Assembly (NCBI GenBank): GCA_017434045.1
Contig: JAFRGA010000062.1
Coordinates: 1-64,000 of the forward strand
Direction: 5' to 3'
Length of the DNA: 64,000 bases
DNA from: Eggerthellaceae bacterium
GTDB taxonomy: Bacteria > Actinomycetota > Coriobacteriia > Coriobacteriales > Eggerthellaceae
The number at the start of each line of letters is the position of its first letter. Position 1 is the first letter of the stretch. Positions 9,537 to 18,156 of this stretch are shown here, piece by piece. The notes under the pieces are model-generated. The model had not been told where the DNA came from, ran no database searches, and was given only the letters and a program-made list of their open reading frames with translations. Position numbers and translations under genes: made by a program.

Positions 9537-10262
9537 ATGACATTGGAAGCAACACGTGACTACCGCCTTAGGTGGATGGATTTCGATCGGTACGGGCGCA
9601 TTCAGCCCGCTGCTGTCCTGGACATTTTCCAGGATATGACCACTTTGCACGCAGTTGAACTCGAAATCGACCGGGACTCTCTCTCGGACGTAGGTGTGAT
9701 CTGGGTCGTCACCCGAAGCAAGCTCGAGATGACGAGCGCGCCTAAGCATTTCCAGGTGGTCACGGTTCGCACCTGGCCCCATTCGCTTTCGAAGTTCTCG
9801 TTCATGCGGGATTTCACCATGCACGCAGAAGACGGCATGCTGCTTGCCAAGGCATCCCAGGAGTGGATCCTCATCGATGAGCAAACGCGCAAGTTCGCCT
9901 CGCCAAAAGACTATTACCAAGGTCCGACCGATTTCTGCGAGGACCGCGCGTTCCTTAAGAAGCCCCGTAAGAGCCCTGATTTCGATGTGGAGGGGCTCAC
10001 CCCCTACCTCATCGTACCCAGCTTTTCCGACATAGACGTCAACGGGCACGTCAACAACGCCAAGTACGCCAACTACGTCATCAACGCCCTCAATCCAGGA
10101 CCGGAGGGCACTGTGAAAACCTTCCAGCTGGATTACCGCTACGAGGTGCTGCCCGGCAAACCGCTCGACATATACACGCTCGTCGAGGACGGGCGCGTGT
10201 TGTCAAAGGGCGTCCGCGAAGACGGCAAGACCGCCTTCTCCTGCGTAATCGAACTCGGCTGA
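9537..10262 (+). CDS. Acyl-ACP thioesterase
   Basis: A 241-residue double-hotdog protein. The N-terminal hotdog has RLRWMDFDRYGRIQP and FQDMTTLHA; the second carries SDIDVNGHVNNAKYANYV, matching the conserved Asp/Asn/His motif of FatA/FatB-type acyl-ACP thioesterases. It should release fatty acids from acyl carrier protein in the cytoplasm and so set chain length or supply free acids. The start ATG 9537 has only a weak AGGGG site. It is divergent from selA across 237 bp in which I see nothing else. Confidence 0.85.
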   Translation: MTLEATRDYRLRWMDFDRYGRIQPAAVLDIFQDMTTLHAVELEIDRDSLSDVGVIWVVTRSKLEMTSAPKHFQVVTVRTWPHSLSKFSFMRDFTMHAEDGMLLAKASQEWILIDEQTRKFASPKDYYQGPTDFCEDRAFLKKPRKSPDFDVEGLTPYLIVPSFSDIDVNGHVNNAKYANYVINALNPGPEGTVKTFQLDYRYEVLPGKPLDIYTLVEDGRVLSKGVREDGKTAFSCVIELG

Positions 10263-10268
10263 TAACCG

Positions 10269-10288
10269 CCATCCCGAAAGCGGGATGG
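10269..10288. terminator. Short hairpin between convergent genes
   Basis: CCATCCCG and its complement flank an AAAG loop just after the thioesterase stop codon. There is no T-tract, so terminator function is only possible. Confidence 0.3.
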
Positions 10289-10376
10289 ACGCAAAACAAT
10301 AAGAGCTGCTTAGCGTAAAACGATAGATGGGCGGCGTCGCCTTTGACTACGCCATCATCGGAAGTCCCGCTCGAAG

Positions 10377-11087
10377 CTAATCGCGGCCCTTCGGCACGTC
10401 GATGCTCCAATCGAGGACAGTCCAGCCCCTTCGCTTGGCAATCCGCGAGAGCCCCGAGTTGGGCGAGACGACGAACGGAAGCTCTGCTGCCAGGAGGAGC
10501 GGTTCGTCCGAATGGTGATCGCCGTACGCATAGACGAGCTTCCAGCCCCCCTCGCCGAAATGACCATCGCACCAATGCTTCAGGGCAACGATCTTCTCCT
10601 CGCCCTCGATGGGCCGTCCGTCGACCTCGCGGGTGTAGCGTCCGTCGGCATCCACCTTCATCCTCGTCGATATCTGATGATGAAAGGGGTGCTTTTCCAT
10701 GGCGCGCAAGACGATGGGCTCGAATGAGGCGGACACGACGATGACCCTGCACCCTTCCTCGGCGCATGCGCGCATCGCCTCGTCGGCTTTCGGGCGGAAG
10801 CGCTTCTCGATGTACTCGTCGTAGAAGTTCGTGAGATACGCATCGACTTCGGCCTTCTCCTGCCCATTGAAAGCCTTGAATACCTGGCCGCGCACCCAAG
10901 CCTCGTTTTGGGGGAGATGCCATTTGTAGAACAAGCCCCAGAAACCGATTTTCAAGGACGTGAGCGGCGAAATCCTGCGCTCGAAAATCAACCGGTTCAC
11001 GAGCCATGACGGCGACGATCCTTCGATGCTCGTGCCATCGAAGTCGAACACTGCGATTTTTACTTTATCTGTTGGCAGTCCATCCAT
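10377..11087 (-). CDS. HAD-IB phosphatase (SerB/PSP-like)
   Basis: A 236-residue HAD-superfamily phosphatase. Motif I is VFDFDGTSIE (residues 12-21, nucleophile Asp then general acid Asp), motif II is VVSASFEP, a lysine follows in GEEKIVALK, and the acidic motif is AYGDHHSDEP. The helical cap between motifs I and II is typical of the IB group, which includes phosphoserine phosphatase and lipid-linked phosphatases. The cap is Trp/Tyr-rich (GFWGLFYKWHL), hinting at membrane contact. The substrate cannot be named. Confidence 0.8.
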   Translation of the reverse strand: MDGLPTDKVKIAVFDFDGTSIEGSSPSWLVNRLIFERRISPLTSLKIGFWGLFYKWHLPQNEAWVRGQVFKAFNGQEKAEVDAYLTNFYDEYIEKRFRPKADEAMRACAEEGCRVIVVSASFEPIVLRAMEKHPFHHQISTRMKVDADGRYTREVDGRPIEGEEKIVALKHWCDGHFGEGGWKLVYAYGDHHSDEPLLLAAELPFVVSPNSGLSRIAKRRGWTVLDWSIDVPKGRD

Positions 11088-11197
11088 AGCCTTGCTATTT
11101 TACCAATGAGTGGTCCATTAGGGCAAATCTGCCGCGCTTCCGCACGTCGGCGAATGAAACGGTTTTTATACAGGCCGGCGCCTTGCAGCTTTTTCCA

Positions 11198-11206
11198 TGC
11201 GATAAT
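11198..11206 (+). promoter_or_regulatory. Extended -10 promoter candidate
   Basis: TGCGATAAT is an extended -10 box about 50 bp before the pseudo-AAA gene. No good -35 box is visible. The same CATGCGATAATACAG string occurs at 62779 before the AlbA_2 gene. Confidence 0.4.
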
Positions 11207-11257
11207 ACAGACTGGATAACTGGTGAGTAGCACATACGGAGAAAAGGAGGTTGGGTC

Positions 11258-13420
11258 ATGGCCACAGCATTCGGCGCAAACGAGACGCCCAACCACAACG
11301 ATTGCAGCGAATCCTACAACGGTTACCTGAAGCGGGCAGCAGATGCCTGCGAGGCCGGCGACCTCGTCTTGGGCATGCACCTCTACCTCGCCGCCTACGA
11401 GAAAGCCGTGATCGACCCCGCCATCCCCGACGGCATGGGTCTCGCCGGCCTGCGCGAGGCATGGCATCTGGCCTGCGACCTTAAAGAGCGTTCTTTAGCC
11501 GAGTACGTCTTCGAGAAACTCGAGCCATACCTGACAGGCGACGAAATCGCGAATTGCGCCCAAATGCTCCAGAACCTGGCGCTCGACCGGCTCGAGCAAT
11601 ACGGCTTCTCACGCGAAGACCTCGAGAACATGGCCCAGCTCGTCTCCCAGGACTTCACGGGCGACGGGTCCGTCGTGAAAGTCGAGAGCATCACCATCCC
11701 CAACGTCGGCATTCTCGGAGCGTCAGCAACCCCGTCCGCCGGCGAGAACCCCACCACCCCCATGCGAGGTGGCGCCTCCCCTGCTTCCAATGGAGCAGAT
11801 CAGTCTTCGGCGCTCCCCGCCCCTTCGTCCGATATCGCAGAACCCACGAGCACCCCGTCGGACGCTGGGAACGACGCTGCAGCGAACACCGCTTACACGC
11901 ATAGGATCGAAGCGGCCATGCCCAATTGGGACGATCCGACGACCGGGCGCACATCCGGCATGCCAGAGGAGCTTGTCCCGAAACAGGAAAAGCCCAACCA
12001 CGTCGGAATGAGCTCGGCTCCTGCCGATGATTTCAATCCATACGACGAGTACCGCGATTACTCCATCGGCAAAAGCTATTACGCCGCCACGAACGAAGGC
12101 TCAGGCGCTCACGTGTTCACGCGCGACCTCGATCGAGCCGAAGCCGGCGAGAAGGCGAAAGCCGAATCGGAAGCGAAGCAGCAGGAACAGCAGCTCGACG
12201 CCGAGCGGTTCGCCAAGCAACTTGCCGAGCAGCTTGCGCAGAAGATCAACGGGCAAGCCAATGCCGAGCAGCCCGATCAGCAGGCGGAAACCGAACAGCA
12301 AGATCCCGATAAGCCAGTAGCCGCCCAGAACGTTGCAGAGGCTATCGGAGGCATGTTCCTGGCTGGCTCCATGCCGGCATCCCTCGAGCCGATCCCATCC
12401 CAGGACGCCCAGCTTCAAGCGCCCCCAGCACAGGCCGCCCAACAGGCGCCCAAGCAGGCAAGCGCTCAAACGGGCGTATCCGCCTTCGACATGGAACCCG
12501 TACTCTCGTATCAGAACCTCGTAGGCTACGACGAAATCATCTCGATCATGCGCGATTTCGGCATCGGCCTGCAGCACAACGACCAGTTCATAAGCCTCAT
12601 CTCATCCCTGAACAGCCAACATGGCCTCGACCGCGCCCCCGCCATGGACACGCTGCTGTTCCGTGCCCCCACCATCGAGGACGCGAACCGCTTCGTGGAG
12701 GCGACCATCGGCGAAATCGGCCTTCCTTCGCTGCGCATGTCGATGGAAGAAGGCATGCAGGGCATGCCGGTGCTGTGCGTGACCACGCAAGGCAACAACC
12801 GTCCGCGTATGAACCATGCCCACAACCGCTTCGAGGCGCCGGCGATGCTCGTCATCGAGGACCTTGACTCCTGGGTGCTTCCCACCGTACCCGAAACCGC
12901 CGAGGGCATGAATGCCTTCATCATGGCCAACATCTCGCGCGGCGCGCGCGAGGCCGTCAGCATGATCCGCTCGGCAGTCGAAGATCCCGACGTGTTCGTC
13001 CTGGCCACAGCCACCACGACAGGTGAGCCCGATCCGTTCTTCTACGACATGCTCGAACCGATGACCGTCGTGGAAATCGGCTTCCCGAACGACAAGGAAC
13101 GCATCGACATCTGGACCGAGATAGCCCAGAACCACCCCTCGATGCGCGCAATCAACCGGCAAAAGCTCATGGCCTTCTCGGAAGGGCTGTCGCGCTACGA
13201 CATCTACATCGCCGCACGCGAGGCCATCGAGGAAGCCTACAAAACCGGTCTTGTGCAGCGCAGATATGTTCCGGTAACGCCCTACAACATCTACGAGAAG
13301 CTCTCCGCATGCCATCCGCTCGATTCCGAGACGTATCACGCCATCGAGGAGGAAATCATGCAGAGCTTCCACGAAGAGCTCGAGCAGCTAGAAGATTACT
13401 TCGACTCCTCGGAAAGCTAG
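11258..13420 (+). CDS. Large protein with degenerate AAA+ domain
   Basis: A 720-residue protein with AAAGGAGG before its ATG. Residues 1-150 are helical and TPR-like. Residues 150-415 are a low-complexity linker with a Gln/Glu/Ala-rich probable coiled coil (about 290-350). Residues about 420-700 align in layout with an FtsH/CDC48-type AAA+ module: a Walker-B-like strand AMLVIEDLD (about 528-536), a sensor-1-like strand VFVLATATTT, and a lid ending in EGLSRYDIYIAAREAIEEAY. At the Walker A position the sequence is TLLFRAPTIEDANRFVEATIG, lacking GxxxxGK[ST]. ATP binding is therefore doubtful and a structural or adaptor role more likely. The downstream glycosylase gene starts 8 bp after its stop, suggesting co-translation. 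Confidence 0.7.
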   Translation: MATAFGANETPNHNDCSESYNGYLKRAADACEAGDLVLGMHLYLAAYEKAVIDPAIPDGMGLAGLREAWHLACDLKERSLAEYVFEKLEPYLTGDEIANCAQMLQNLALDRLEQYGFSREDLENMAQLVSQDFTGDGSVVKVESITIPNVGILGASATPSAGENPTTPMRGGASPASNGADQSSALPAPSSDIAEPTSTPSDAGNDAAANTAYTHRIEAAMPNWDDPTTGRTSGMPEELVPKQEKPNHVGMSSAPADDFNPYDEYRDYSIGKSYYAATNEGSGAHVFTRDLDRAEAGEKAKAESEAKQQEQQLDAERFAKQLAEQLAQKINGQANAEQPDQQAETEQQDPDKPVAAQNVAEAIGGMFLAGSMPASLEPIPSQDAQLQAPPAQAAQQAPKQASAQTGVSAFDMEPVLSYQNLVGYDEIISIMRDFGIGLQHNDQFISLISSLNSQHGLDRAPAMDTLLFRAPTIEDANRFVEATIGEIGLPSLRMSMEEGMQGMPVLCVTTQGNNRPRMNHAHNRFEAPAMLVIEDLDSWVLPTVPETAEGMNAFIMANISRGAREAVSMIRSAVEDPDVFVLATATTTGEPDPFFYDMLEPMTVVEIGFPNDKERIDIWTEIAQNHPSMRAINRQKLMAFSEGLSRYDIYIAAREAIEEAYKTGLVQRRYVPVTPYNIYEKLSACHPLDSETYHAIEEEIMQSFHEELEQLEDYFDSSES

Positions 13421-13427
13421 ACGCAGC

Positions 13428-14318
13428 ATGCCCAACTGGTCTGACGTGGCCCTCTCGCGCGATGAGTTCATCGGGAAAATCCAAGAGGAAGGATCCAGCC
13501 TGTACCGCGACCTGCCCTGGCGCAACATCGACGACGCCTACGGGGTGCTCGTCTCGGAAGTCATGTTGCAGCAAACGCAAGTTTCGCGTGTGATGCGCTA
13601 CTGGCAACGCTGGATGGACCTCTTCCCCACGATCGACGCGCTTGCCGCGGCCGACACGGCTCTCGTCTTGGAAATGTGGCAAGGGCTTGGCTACAACCGC
13701 CGCGCACTTGCGCTGAAGCGCGCCTGCGAGACCTGTTCGGCCGAGTATTCGGGCCGTCTGCCCCTGACGGCGGAGGAGCTCGTGAAGCTTCCCGGCATCG
13801 GGCCGGCAACTGCCGGGGGCATCGTGGCGTTCGCCTACAACCAGCCCGCCCTCTACCTGGAAACCAATGTGCGCAGCGTGTTCTTACATGAGTTGTTCCC
13901 CAAATGCGTAAGCGTTTCCGACAAGGAGCTTGTTCCCTACATCGTCGACACGTGCCCTGCCAAACCCTTGGCCGATCAGGGCGAAGAACAGTCTTGGGGG
14001 CCGCGTTCATGGTATTACGCGCTGCTCGATTACGGGGCGCATCTCAAAGCGAGCGGAGCGAACCCTTCAAGACGTTCGGCCCACCACACGCGTCAGAGCA
14101 AGTTCGAAGGATCGCATCGCGAGAAGCGCAGCTTCGTGCTCAAGCAGGTTCTCGCAGCGCCTGACGGCATCGATTCCGAAGAGGTGCATCGCCTGTTGAA
14201 CGCATACGAACAGGATGCTGGACGATGCGGAATCGACGTTTGCACATTTAAAGCGCTTGTGGAAGAGCTTGAATCCGAAGGCTTCTTCCATCATCATGAC
14301 ACCTTGTTGGTTCCTTGA
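13428..14318 (+). CDS. MutY/EndoIII-superfamily DNA glycosylase, no Fe-S site
   Basis: A 296-residue HhH-GPD glycosylase. PWRNIDDAYGVLVSEVMLQQ carries the MutY-like catalytic Glu (E44) and QQTQ mismatch motif, and LPGIGPATAGGI (121-132) is the helix-hairpin-helix. The catalytic Asp of MutY (LDGNV) is replaced by Glu145 in LETNV. The C-x6-C-x2-C-x5-C cluster and the NUDIX-like C-terminal domain of full MutY are both absent; after LLDYGAHLKASG the sequence becomes basic and winged-helix-like. It probably removes adenine from A:8-oxoG, but the changes leave specificity open. Start by coupling to the upstream gene. Confidence 0.75.
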   Translation: MPNWSDVALSRDEFIGKIQEEGSSLYRDLPWRNIDDAYGVLVSEVMLQQTQVSRVMRYWQRWMDLFPTIDALAAADTALVLEMWQGLGYNRRALALKRACETCSAEYSGRLPLTAEELVKLPGIGPATAGGIVAFAYNQPALYLETNVRSVFLHELFPKCVSVSDKELVPYIVDTCPAKPLADQGEEQSWGPRSWYYALLDYGAHLKASGANPSRRSAHHTRQSKFEGSHREKRSFVLKQVLAAPDGIDSEEVHRLLNAYEQDAGRCGIDVCTFKALVEELESEGFFHHHDTLLVP

Positions 14319-14357
14319 GGAAATGCTTATGGGTGCAAATTGCAGAGGGGGTAGGCA

Positions 14358-14936
14358 GTGGGCTTCGTAGAGCTGTTCCTCGTTGCCGTCGGGCTTTCCA
14401 TGGACGCCTTTGCCGTCTCGATTTGCAAGGGACTTGGGATGGCCCGCCTCGATTTGCGGCAAGCCACGCTCATCGCCTTGTTCTTCGGCGGCTTCCAGGC
14501 ACTCATGCCCCTGCTCGGCTGGGTGCTGGGCGAGCAGTTCGCGCATTTCGTCACCACGTTCGCCCATTGGATCGCCTTCGCACTGCTCGCCTTCATCGGC
14601 GGCAAGATGCTGTGGGAGGCATTTCACGAAGACCATGAACACGAAGACGAAGACGATGGACGAACGGATTTGAAAGAGCTGGTCATGCTCGCGATTGCCA
14701 CGAGCATCGACGCGTTCGCGGTCGGCGTCACGTTCGCGTTCCTCGACGTCGCCATCGTGCCATCGGTGACGCTCATCGGCATCACGACATTCGTCATCTC
14801 GTTTGCCGGCGTCGCGATAGGGCATCAATTCGGCAGACGGTGGGAGAAGCCCTCGACCATTGCGGGCGGCATCGTCCTCGTGCTCATCGGCGTGAAAGTG
14901 CTCTTGGAAGGCTTGGGCGTTTTCCCGTCCCTTTAA
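14358..14936 (+). CDS. mntP: Manganese efflux pump
   Basis: A 192-residue six-helix membrane protein with two homologous halves. The MntP signature acidic motifs GLSMDAFAVSICKG (N half) and ATSIDAFAVGVTFA (C half) are both present, and a His/Asp/Glu-rich loop (HEDHEHEDEDD) lies between them. It exports Mn(II). The start is GTG 14358, forty bases after the glycosylase. No yybP-ykoY manganese riboswitch fits in that gap, so Mn control is not visible here. Confidence 0.9.
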   Translation: MGFVELFLVAVGLSMDAFAVSICKGLGMARLDLRQATLIALFFGGFQALMPLLGWVLGEQFAHFVTTFAHWIAFALLAFIGGKMLWEAFHEDHEHEDEDDGRTDLKELVMLAIATSIDAFAVGVTFAFLDVAIVPSVTLIGITTFVISFAGVAIGHQFGRRWEKPSTIAGGIVLVLIGVKVLLEGLGVFPSL

Positions 14937-14942
14937 CACGCC

Positions 14943-15596
14943 CTACTTGCCGCAGGAGGGGCATACGTCCACGAGGAAGCATTCGTCGCACTTGGGACGT
15001 TTGGCGTTGCAGATCTCGCGGCCGAACAATATCCACTGGTGGTTGACCGGTTCCCAGAGTTCCTTCGGGATGAGCTTCAGCAGGTCCTGTTCGGTCTTGC
15101 TCGCGTCCTTGGCATTCGAGAGCTTCAACTTATGGGCGATTCGGAACACATGCGTGTCCACCGCAATGCCCTCGACAACGCCGAACCCGGCATTCATCAC
15201 GATGTTGGCGGTCTTCCGACCCACGCCGGGCAGGCGCTGAAGGCCTTCGTAGGTCTGCGGCACCTCTCCCCCGAATTCGGAGAGGACCATCTGGGCGCAT
15301 TTGATGCAGTTGGCTGCCTTCGTGCGGAAGAACCCTATGGAATGCAGTATCTCCGCCACGTCCGACACGTTCGCCGCAGCAAGGTCCTCGATGGTCGGGT
15401 ATCGCTCCCAGAGCACGGGAGTGACCTTGTTCACGGCGGCGTCGGTCGTCTGGGCTGAAAGCAACACGGCTATGGTCAGGCGGAAGGGGTCACCGCCAAA
15501 CTCGAGCGCAGGTTGCGCGTTAGGATAGTGCTCCGCCATGCGCTCGCATACGGTAAGCGCCCTTTCGCGTTTTGACTTCATAGACTCGCGTGGCAT
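14943..15596 (-). CDS. nth: Endonuclease III
   Basis: A 217-residue DNA glycosylase/AP lyase for oxidised pyrimidines. It has SAQTTDAAVNKV, the HhH LPGVGRKTANIV with the catalytic Lys, VDTHVFRIA with the catalytic Asp, and an intact C-x6-C-x2-C-x5-C [4Fe-4S] motif near the end. The start ATG 15596-15594 follows AAGGAAGG; an internal ATG fifteen bases downstream lacks a ribosome site. It converges on mntP with a 6-bp gap. Confidence 0.95.
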   Translation of the reverse strand: MPRESMKSKRERALTVCERMAEHYPNAQPALEFGGDPFRLTIAVLLSAQTTDAAVNKVTPVLWERYPTIEDLAAANVSDVAEILHSIGFFRTKAANCIKCAQMVLSEFGGEVPQTYEGLQRLPGVGRKTANIVMNAGFGVVEGIAVDTHVFRIAHKLKLSNAKDASKTEQDLLKLIPKELWEPVNHQWILFGREICNAKRPKCDECFLVDVCPSCGK

Positions 15597-15648
15597 GCTT
15601 TTCCTTCCTTTGCAACGAGCCAGACAAGCGAACAGCCCTCTGAAAACT

Positions 15649-15737
15649 GCGCTCCATCCACCCCGACGCTGTTTCGCGGACTGCGACAAGCGCAGGAGCG
15701 GTTTGCCCGCACTTAAGCGGAGGGGCGGATGGGGCGC
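15649..15737. repeat. Inverted-repeat-bounded element, short copy
   Basis: A 89-bp stretch bounded by 16-bp arms with two mismatches (GCGCTCCATCCACCCC at 15649-15664 and the near complement at 15722-15737). Read on the minus strand, its core (CCTCCGCTTAAG, GCGGGC, AACCGCTCC, then TGCGCTTGTCGCAG and CAGCGTCGG) matches in order a longer element at 59199-59366. Confidence 0.65.
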
Positions 15738-15742
15738 TCCCC

Positions 15743-16660
15743 CTACAAGTTATCGCGGACCCATTGTATGTCTGCCTTGATCGTGCTGATGAGCGTTTCG
15801 GTGGAATCGAACTTGATCATGGGGCGCAAATGCTCGACAAACTCGACGGTGATGGGCTGGTTCACCAGATCACCCTCGAAATCAAGGATGTGCACTTCCA
15901 TATTGGCAGTGGACGTGGCCTCGAACGTGGGCGACACCCCCACCGATACGGCAGCCTTGCAACGCGTGCCGTCAACAGTCGCGTAGGCAGCGTACACGCC
16001 CTCGCCGAGCACGCGGTCGTGAGGCTGGACGATCAGGTTGGCCGTGGCGAAACCGAAGCCGCTGCCCTGCCCACGACCAGGCCGGACGGTCTCGCGCAGC
16101 GAATACGGATGCCCCATCAAACGCGCAGCCTCCTTCACATCGCAGCTGAGCAGCAGCTTGCGGATGCGCGTGGCCGTCACAGGAGTCCCGTCCGAGGTCA
16201 CCAGGTGATGCGGATGCACATCGCATCCCGTGTGCCTTCCCCACTCCTGAAGCGTCTCCACGGTGCCGGCAGCCTTGGCGCCGAAACGGAAATCTATTCC
16301 AACATGCAGATGAGCCGGCGCGCCATCGGAGAAAGCGAGGGCAAGGAACTCCTCCGGACCAAGTTTGTACAACGGCTCCGTAAAGGGTATTACCACCACA
16401 TCGTCGACGCCCGACTTCGTCAATGCGTCGAGCCTGTCGGCGTTTCTCATGAGCTTCTTCAAACGCTCGGGATGAAACACCTCGTCGGGGTCGATATCGA
16501 ATGTGATGGCCGCCGACCGGGATTCACCTTGCGCCGTTCCCACGGCCTGGCCAATGAGGTACCGATGCCCGACGTGAAGCCCGTCGAACACGCCAATTGC
16601 GCACGACGCGCCTGCGAAGAGCCCATAATCGAACGTGTCGTCCATCGTGTATAAAGCCAT
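15743..16660 (-). CDS. ribF: Bifunctional riboflavin kinase/FAD synthetase
   Basis: A 305-residue enzyme that phosphorylates riboflavin to FMN and adenylates FMN to FAD. The N-terminal nucleotidyltransferase has IGVFDGLHVGHRYLI with the HxGH motif and TATRIRKLL; the C-terminal kinase has GRGQGSGFGFATANL and later VEVHILDF-like sequence MEVHILDFEGDL. The gene stands apart from the ribDEBAH operon, as is usual. The region between it and nth is filled by the repeat element at 15649-15737. Confidence 0.95.
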   Translation of the reverse strand: MALYTMDDTFDYGLFAGASCAIGVFDGLHVGHRYLIGQAVGTAQGESRSAAITFDIDPDEVFHPERLKKLMRNADRLDALTKSGVDDVVVIPFTEPLYKLGPEEFLALAFSDGAPAHLHVGIDFRFGAKAAGTVETLQEWGRHTGCDVHPHHLVTSDGTPVTATRIRKLLLSCDVKEAARLMGHPYSLRETVRPGRGQGSGFGFATANLIVQPHDRVLGEGVYAAYATVDGTRCKAAVSVGVSPTFEATSTANMEVHILDFEGDLVNQPITVEFVEHLRPMIKFDSTETLISTIKADIQWVRDNL

Positions 16661-16707
16661 GTCGTTCCTTTCGGCCCAAACTCCTTGGCGCGTAGCTATC
16701 CGCGCTG

Positions 16708-17376
16708 TTATCGGGCCTCGTCAATCTCACGAACCAGCGCGGGTATGTCTTCCGGATGCTCGGCAAGCTTGGTAGCCCCCTCGAGCTCCTCCCGCGAGCC
16801 GTAGCCATATAAACAGCCTATGCTCGCCAGGTCATGCGCGCGCGCAAGTTCCAAATCCTTGTACCGATCGCCGACGGCGATATACGGACCAGCCACCTCG
16901 TCTCGGATGGTCAGGAAAATCTCTTCCTTCGGAGCGCCGCCGAACTGCTCGGAAGTGTAGTAGCGGTCAAACCAGGCATCGAACCCGAATGACTTTCGCA
17001 CGGCATCGCAGTAGGCATTGCGGCAGTTGCTCAGGAACACGAGCGTGTAACCCGCTTCTTTGAGCTGCGCCAGCATTTCGGGAACCCCGGGGTACAGACG
17101 CGCCGTCCCATCGGAGATGAGCTCGTCCATCATCCGACCCACCCGCGCGGCAGCGTCTTTCGACACGCCCCAGGGGATGTCGGGGCAGATGCGGCCCCAA
17201 GCTTCCTGTGCGGTCAAGCCGATATTTGCGGCCATGTCGGCTTCGGTCAGCGTTCGCTGCGGCGCTTTCCCTTGCTCGACGAGCCATTGATACCCACGAG
17301 CGAACGCGATGCGGTAGATGTACAGGCTATCGTGCAACGTGCCGTCGAAATCGAATATGATCGTGGATGCTGTCAT
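16708..17376 (-). CDS. HAD hydrolase (phosphoglycolate-phosphatase-like)
   Basis: A 222-residue HAD-superfamily phosphatase. Motif I is IIFDFDGTLHDS, motif II VFLSNCRN, the Lys is in APKEEIFL, and motif IV is AVGDRYKDLELA. The helical C1 cap and the GYGSREEL tail fit the Gph/PGMB group; the substrate is not known. I chose ATG 17376-17374 because homologous folds start there; a GTG at 17427 would add 17 residues of poor quality. Neither start has a strong ribosome site. Confidence 0.75.
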   Translation of the reverse strand: MTASTIIFDFDGTLHDSLYIYRIAFARGYQWLVEQGKAPQRTLTEADMAANIGLTAQEAWGRICPDIPWGVSKDAAARVGRMMDELISDGTARLYPGVPEMLAQLKEAGYTLVFLSNCRNAYCDAVRKSFGFDAWFDRYYTSEQFGGAPKEEIFLTIRDEVAGPYIAVGDRYKDLELARAHDLASIGCLYGYGSREELEGATKLAEHPEDIPALVREIDEAR

Positions 17377-17436
17377 TAGGTAATCCAAATCCAAATGAAG
17401 ATGCAGGTCATCGGCTTCAAGCGCCACCGCTCGCCT

Positions 17437-17524
17437 ATGTAACTCATCGAGCGTGCCTCAAAACGTCGCAGCTCGCCCATGGCAAGTCAGCGAGCGTGCC
17501 TATGGTAAGTCAGCGAGGGCGCCT
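17437..17524. repeat. Degenerate 23-bp direct repeats
   Basis: Two adjacent 23-bp copies at 17479-17501 and 17502-17524 share AAGTCAGCGAG and CGCCT/CGTGCCT with two differences. A third, weaker copy lies at 17437-17458. They occupy the gap between ribH and the HAD gene; no function is apparent. Confidence 0.6.
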
Positions 17525-17607
17525 GTGGTGCCACAGATTGGCTTGAAGCGCGAGCGAAGCGGCCTTCGCCAAGATGGGGTACCACAGGTCGGCAGAGCAA
17601 ATCACCG

Positions 17608-18078
17608 TTAGGAAATTTGCCTAATAAGGTTCACCATCTCGATGGCACCAGTGCCGCATTCGAAGCCCTTGTTGCCCGCTTTCGTGCCCGCGCGCTCGAT
17701 GGCCTGCTCGATCGTGTCGGTCGTCAGCACGCCGTTGAGGACGGGAATCCCGTACTTGAGCGAAACCTGGGCGATGCCCTTCGAGACTTCGTTGCACACG
17801 ATGTCGTAATGGCTCGTCGCGCCACGGATGACGGCGCCGACGGCGATGATCGCGTCGTATTTGCCGCTCTCGGCGAGCTTCTGGGCAATTACCGGGATCT
17901 CGAACGCGCCCGGAACCCAGGCGACGGTGATGTCGTCCTCGGACACGTTATGGCGCACAAGGGCATCGATCGCCCCGCCGATGAGCTTGCTCGTGATGAA
18001 CTCGTTGAAACGTGCACCGACTATGGCAACCTTGATTCCCTCGCTTACGACGTTGCCTTCCAAGTACTTCACTGCCAT
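17608..18078 (-). CDS. ribH: 6,7-dimethyl-8-ribityllumazine synthase
   Basis: A 156-residue lumazine synthase that condenses 5-amino-6-ribitylaminouracil with dihydroxybutanone phosphate. Conserved segments are [43 protein letters not shown] with the catalytic His, and [12 protein letters not shown]. It is the last gene of the rib operon, 78 bp after ribBA. The protein normally forms icosahedral shells. Confidence 0.97.
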   Translation of the reverse strand: MAVKYLEGNVVSEGIKVAIVGARFNEFITSKLIGGAIDALVRHNVSEDDITVAWVPGAFEIPVIAQKLAESGKYDAIIAVGAVIRGATSHYDIVCNEVSKGIAQVSLKYGIPVLNGVLTTDTIEQAIERAGTKAGNKGFECGTGAIEMVNLIRQIS

Positions 18079-18156
18079 GTTCTCTCCCTTCCTGGCAACA
18101 GGCTCTTCTCCTTATGCCGACCTGCCGCCTCGTTACCTGTTCCTAACTCGAATTCC

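Noticed and set aside
9300-10049. Extension of selA to an upstream start, giving a 729-residue protein.
   Set aside because: The added region lies opposite the thioesterase gene and lacks homology; ATG 9299 has a good ribosome site and the expected family length.
14319-14357. A manganese riboswitch before mntP.
   Set aside because: The gap is only 39 bp, too short for the yybP-ykoY aptamer, and no conserved block is visible.
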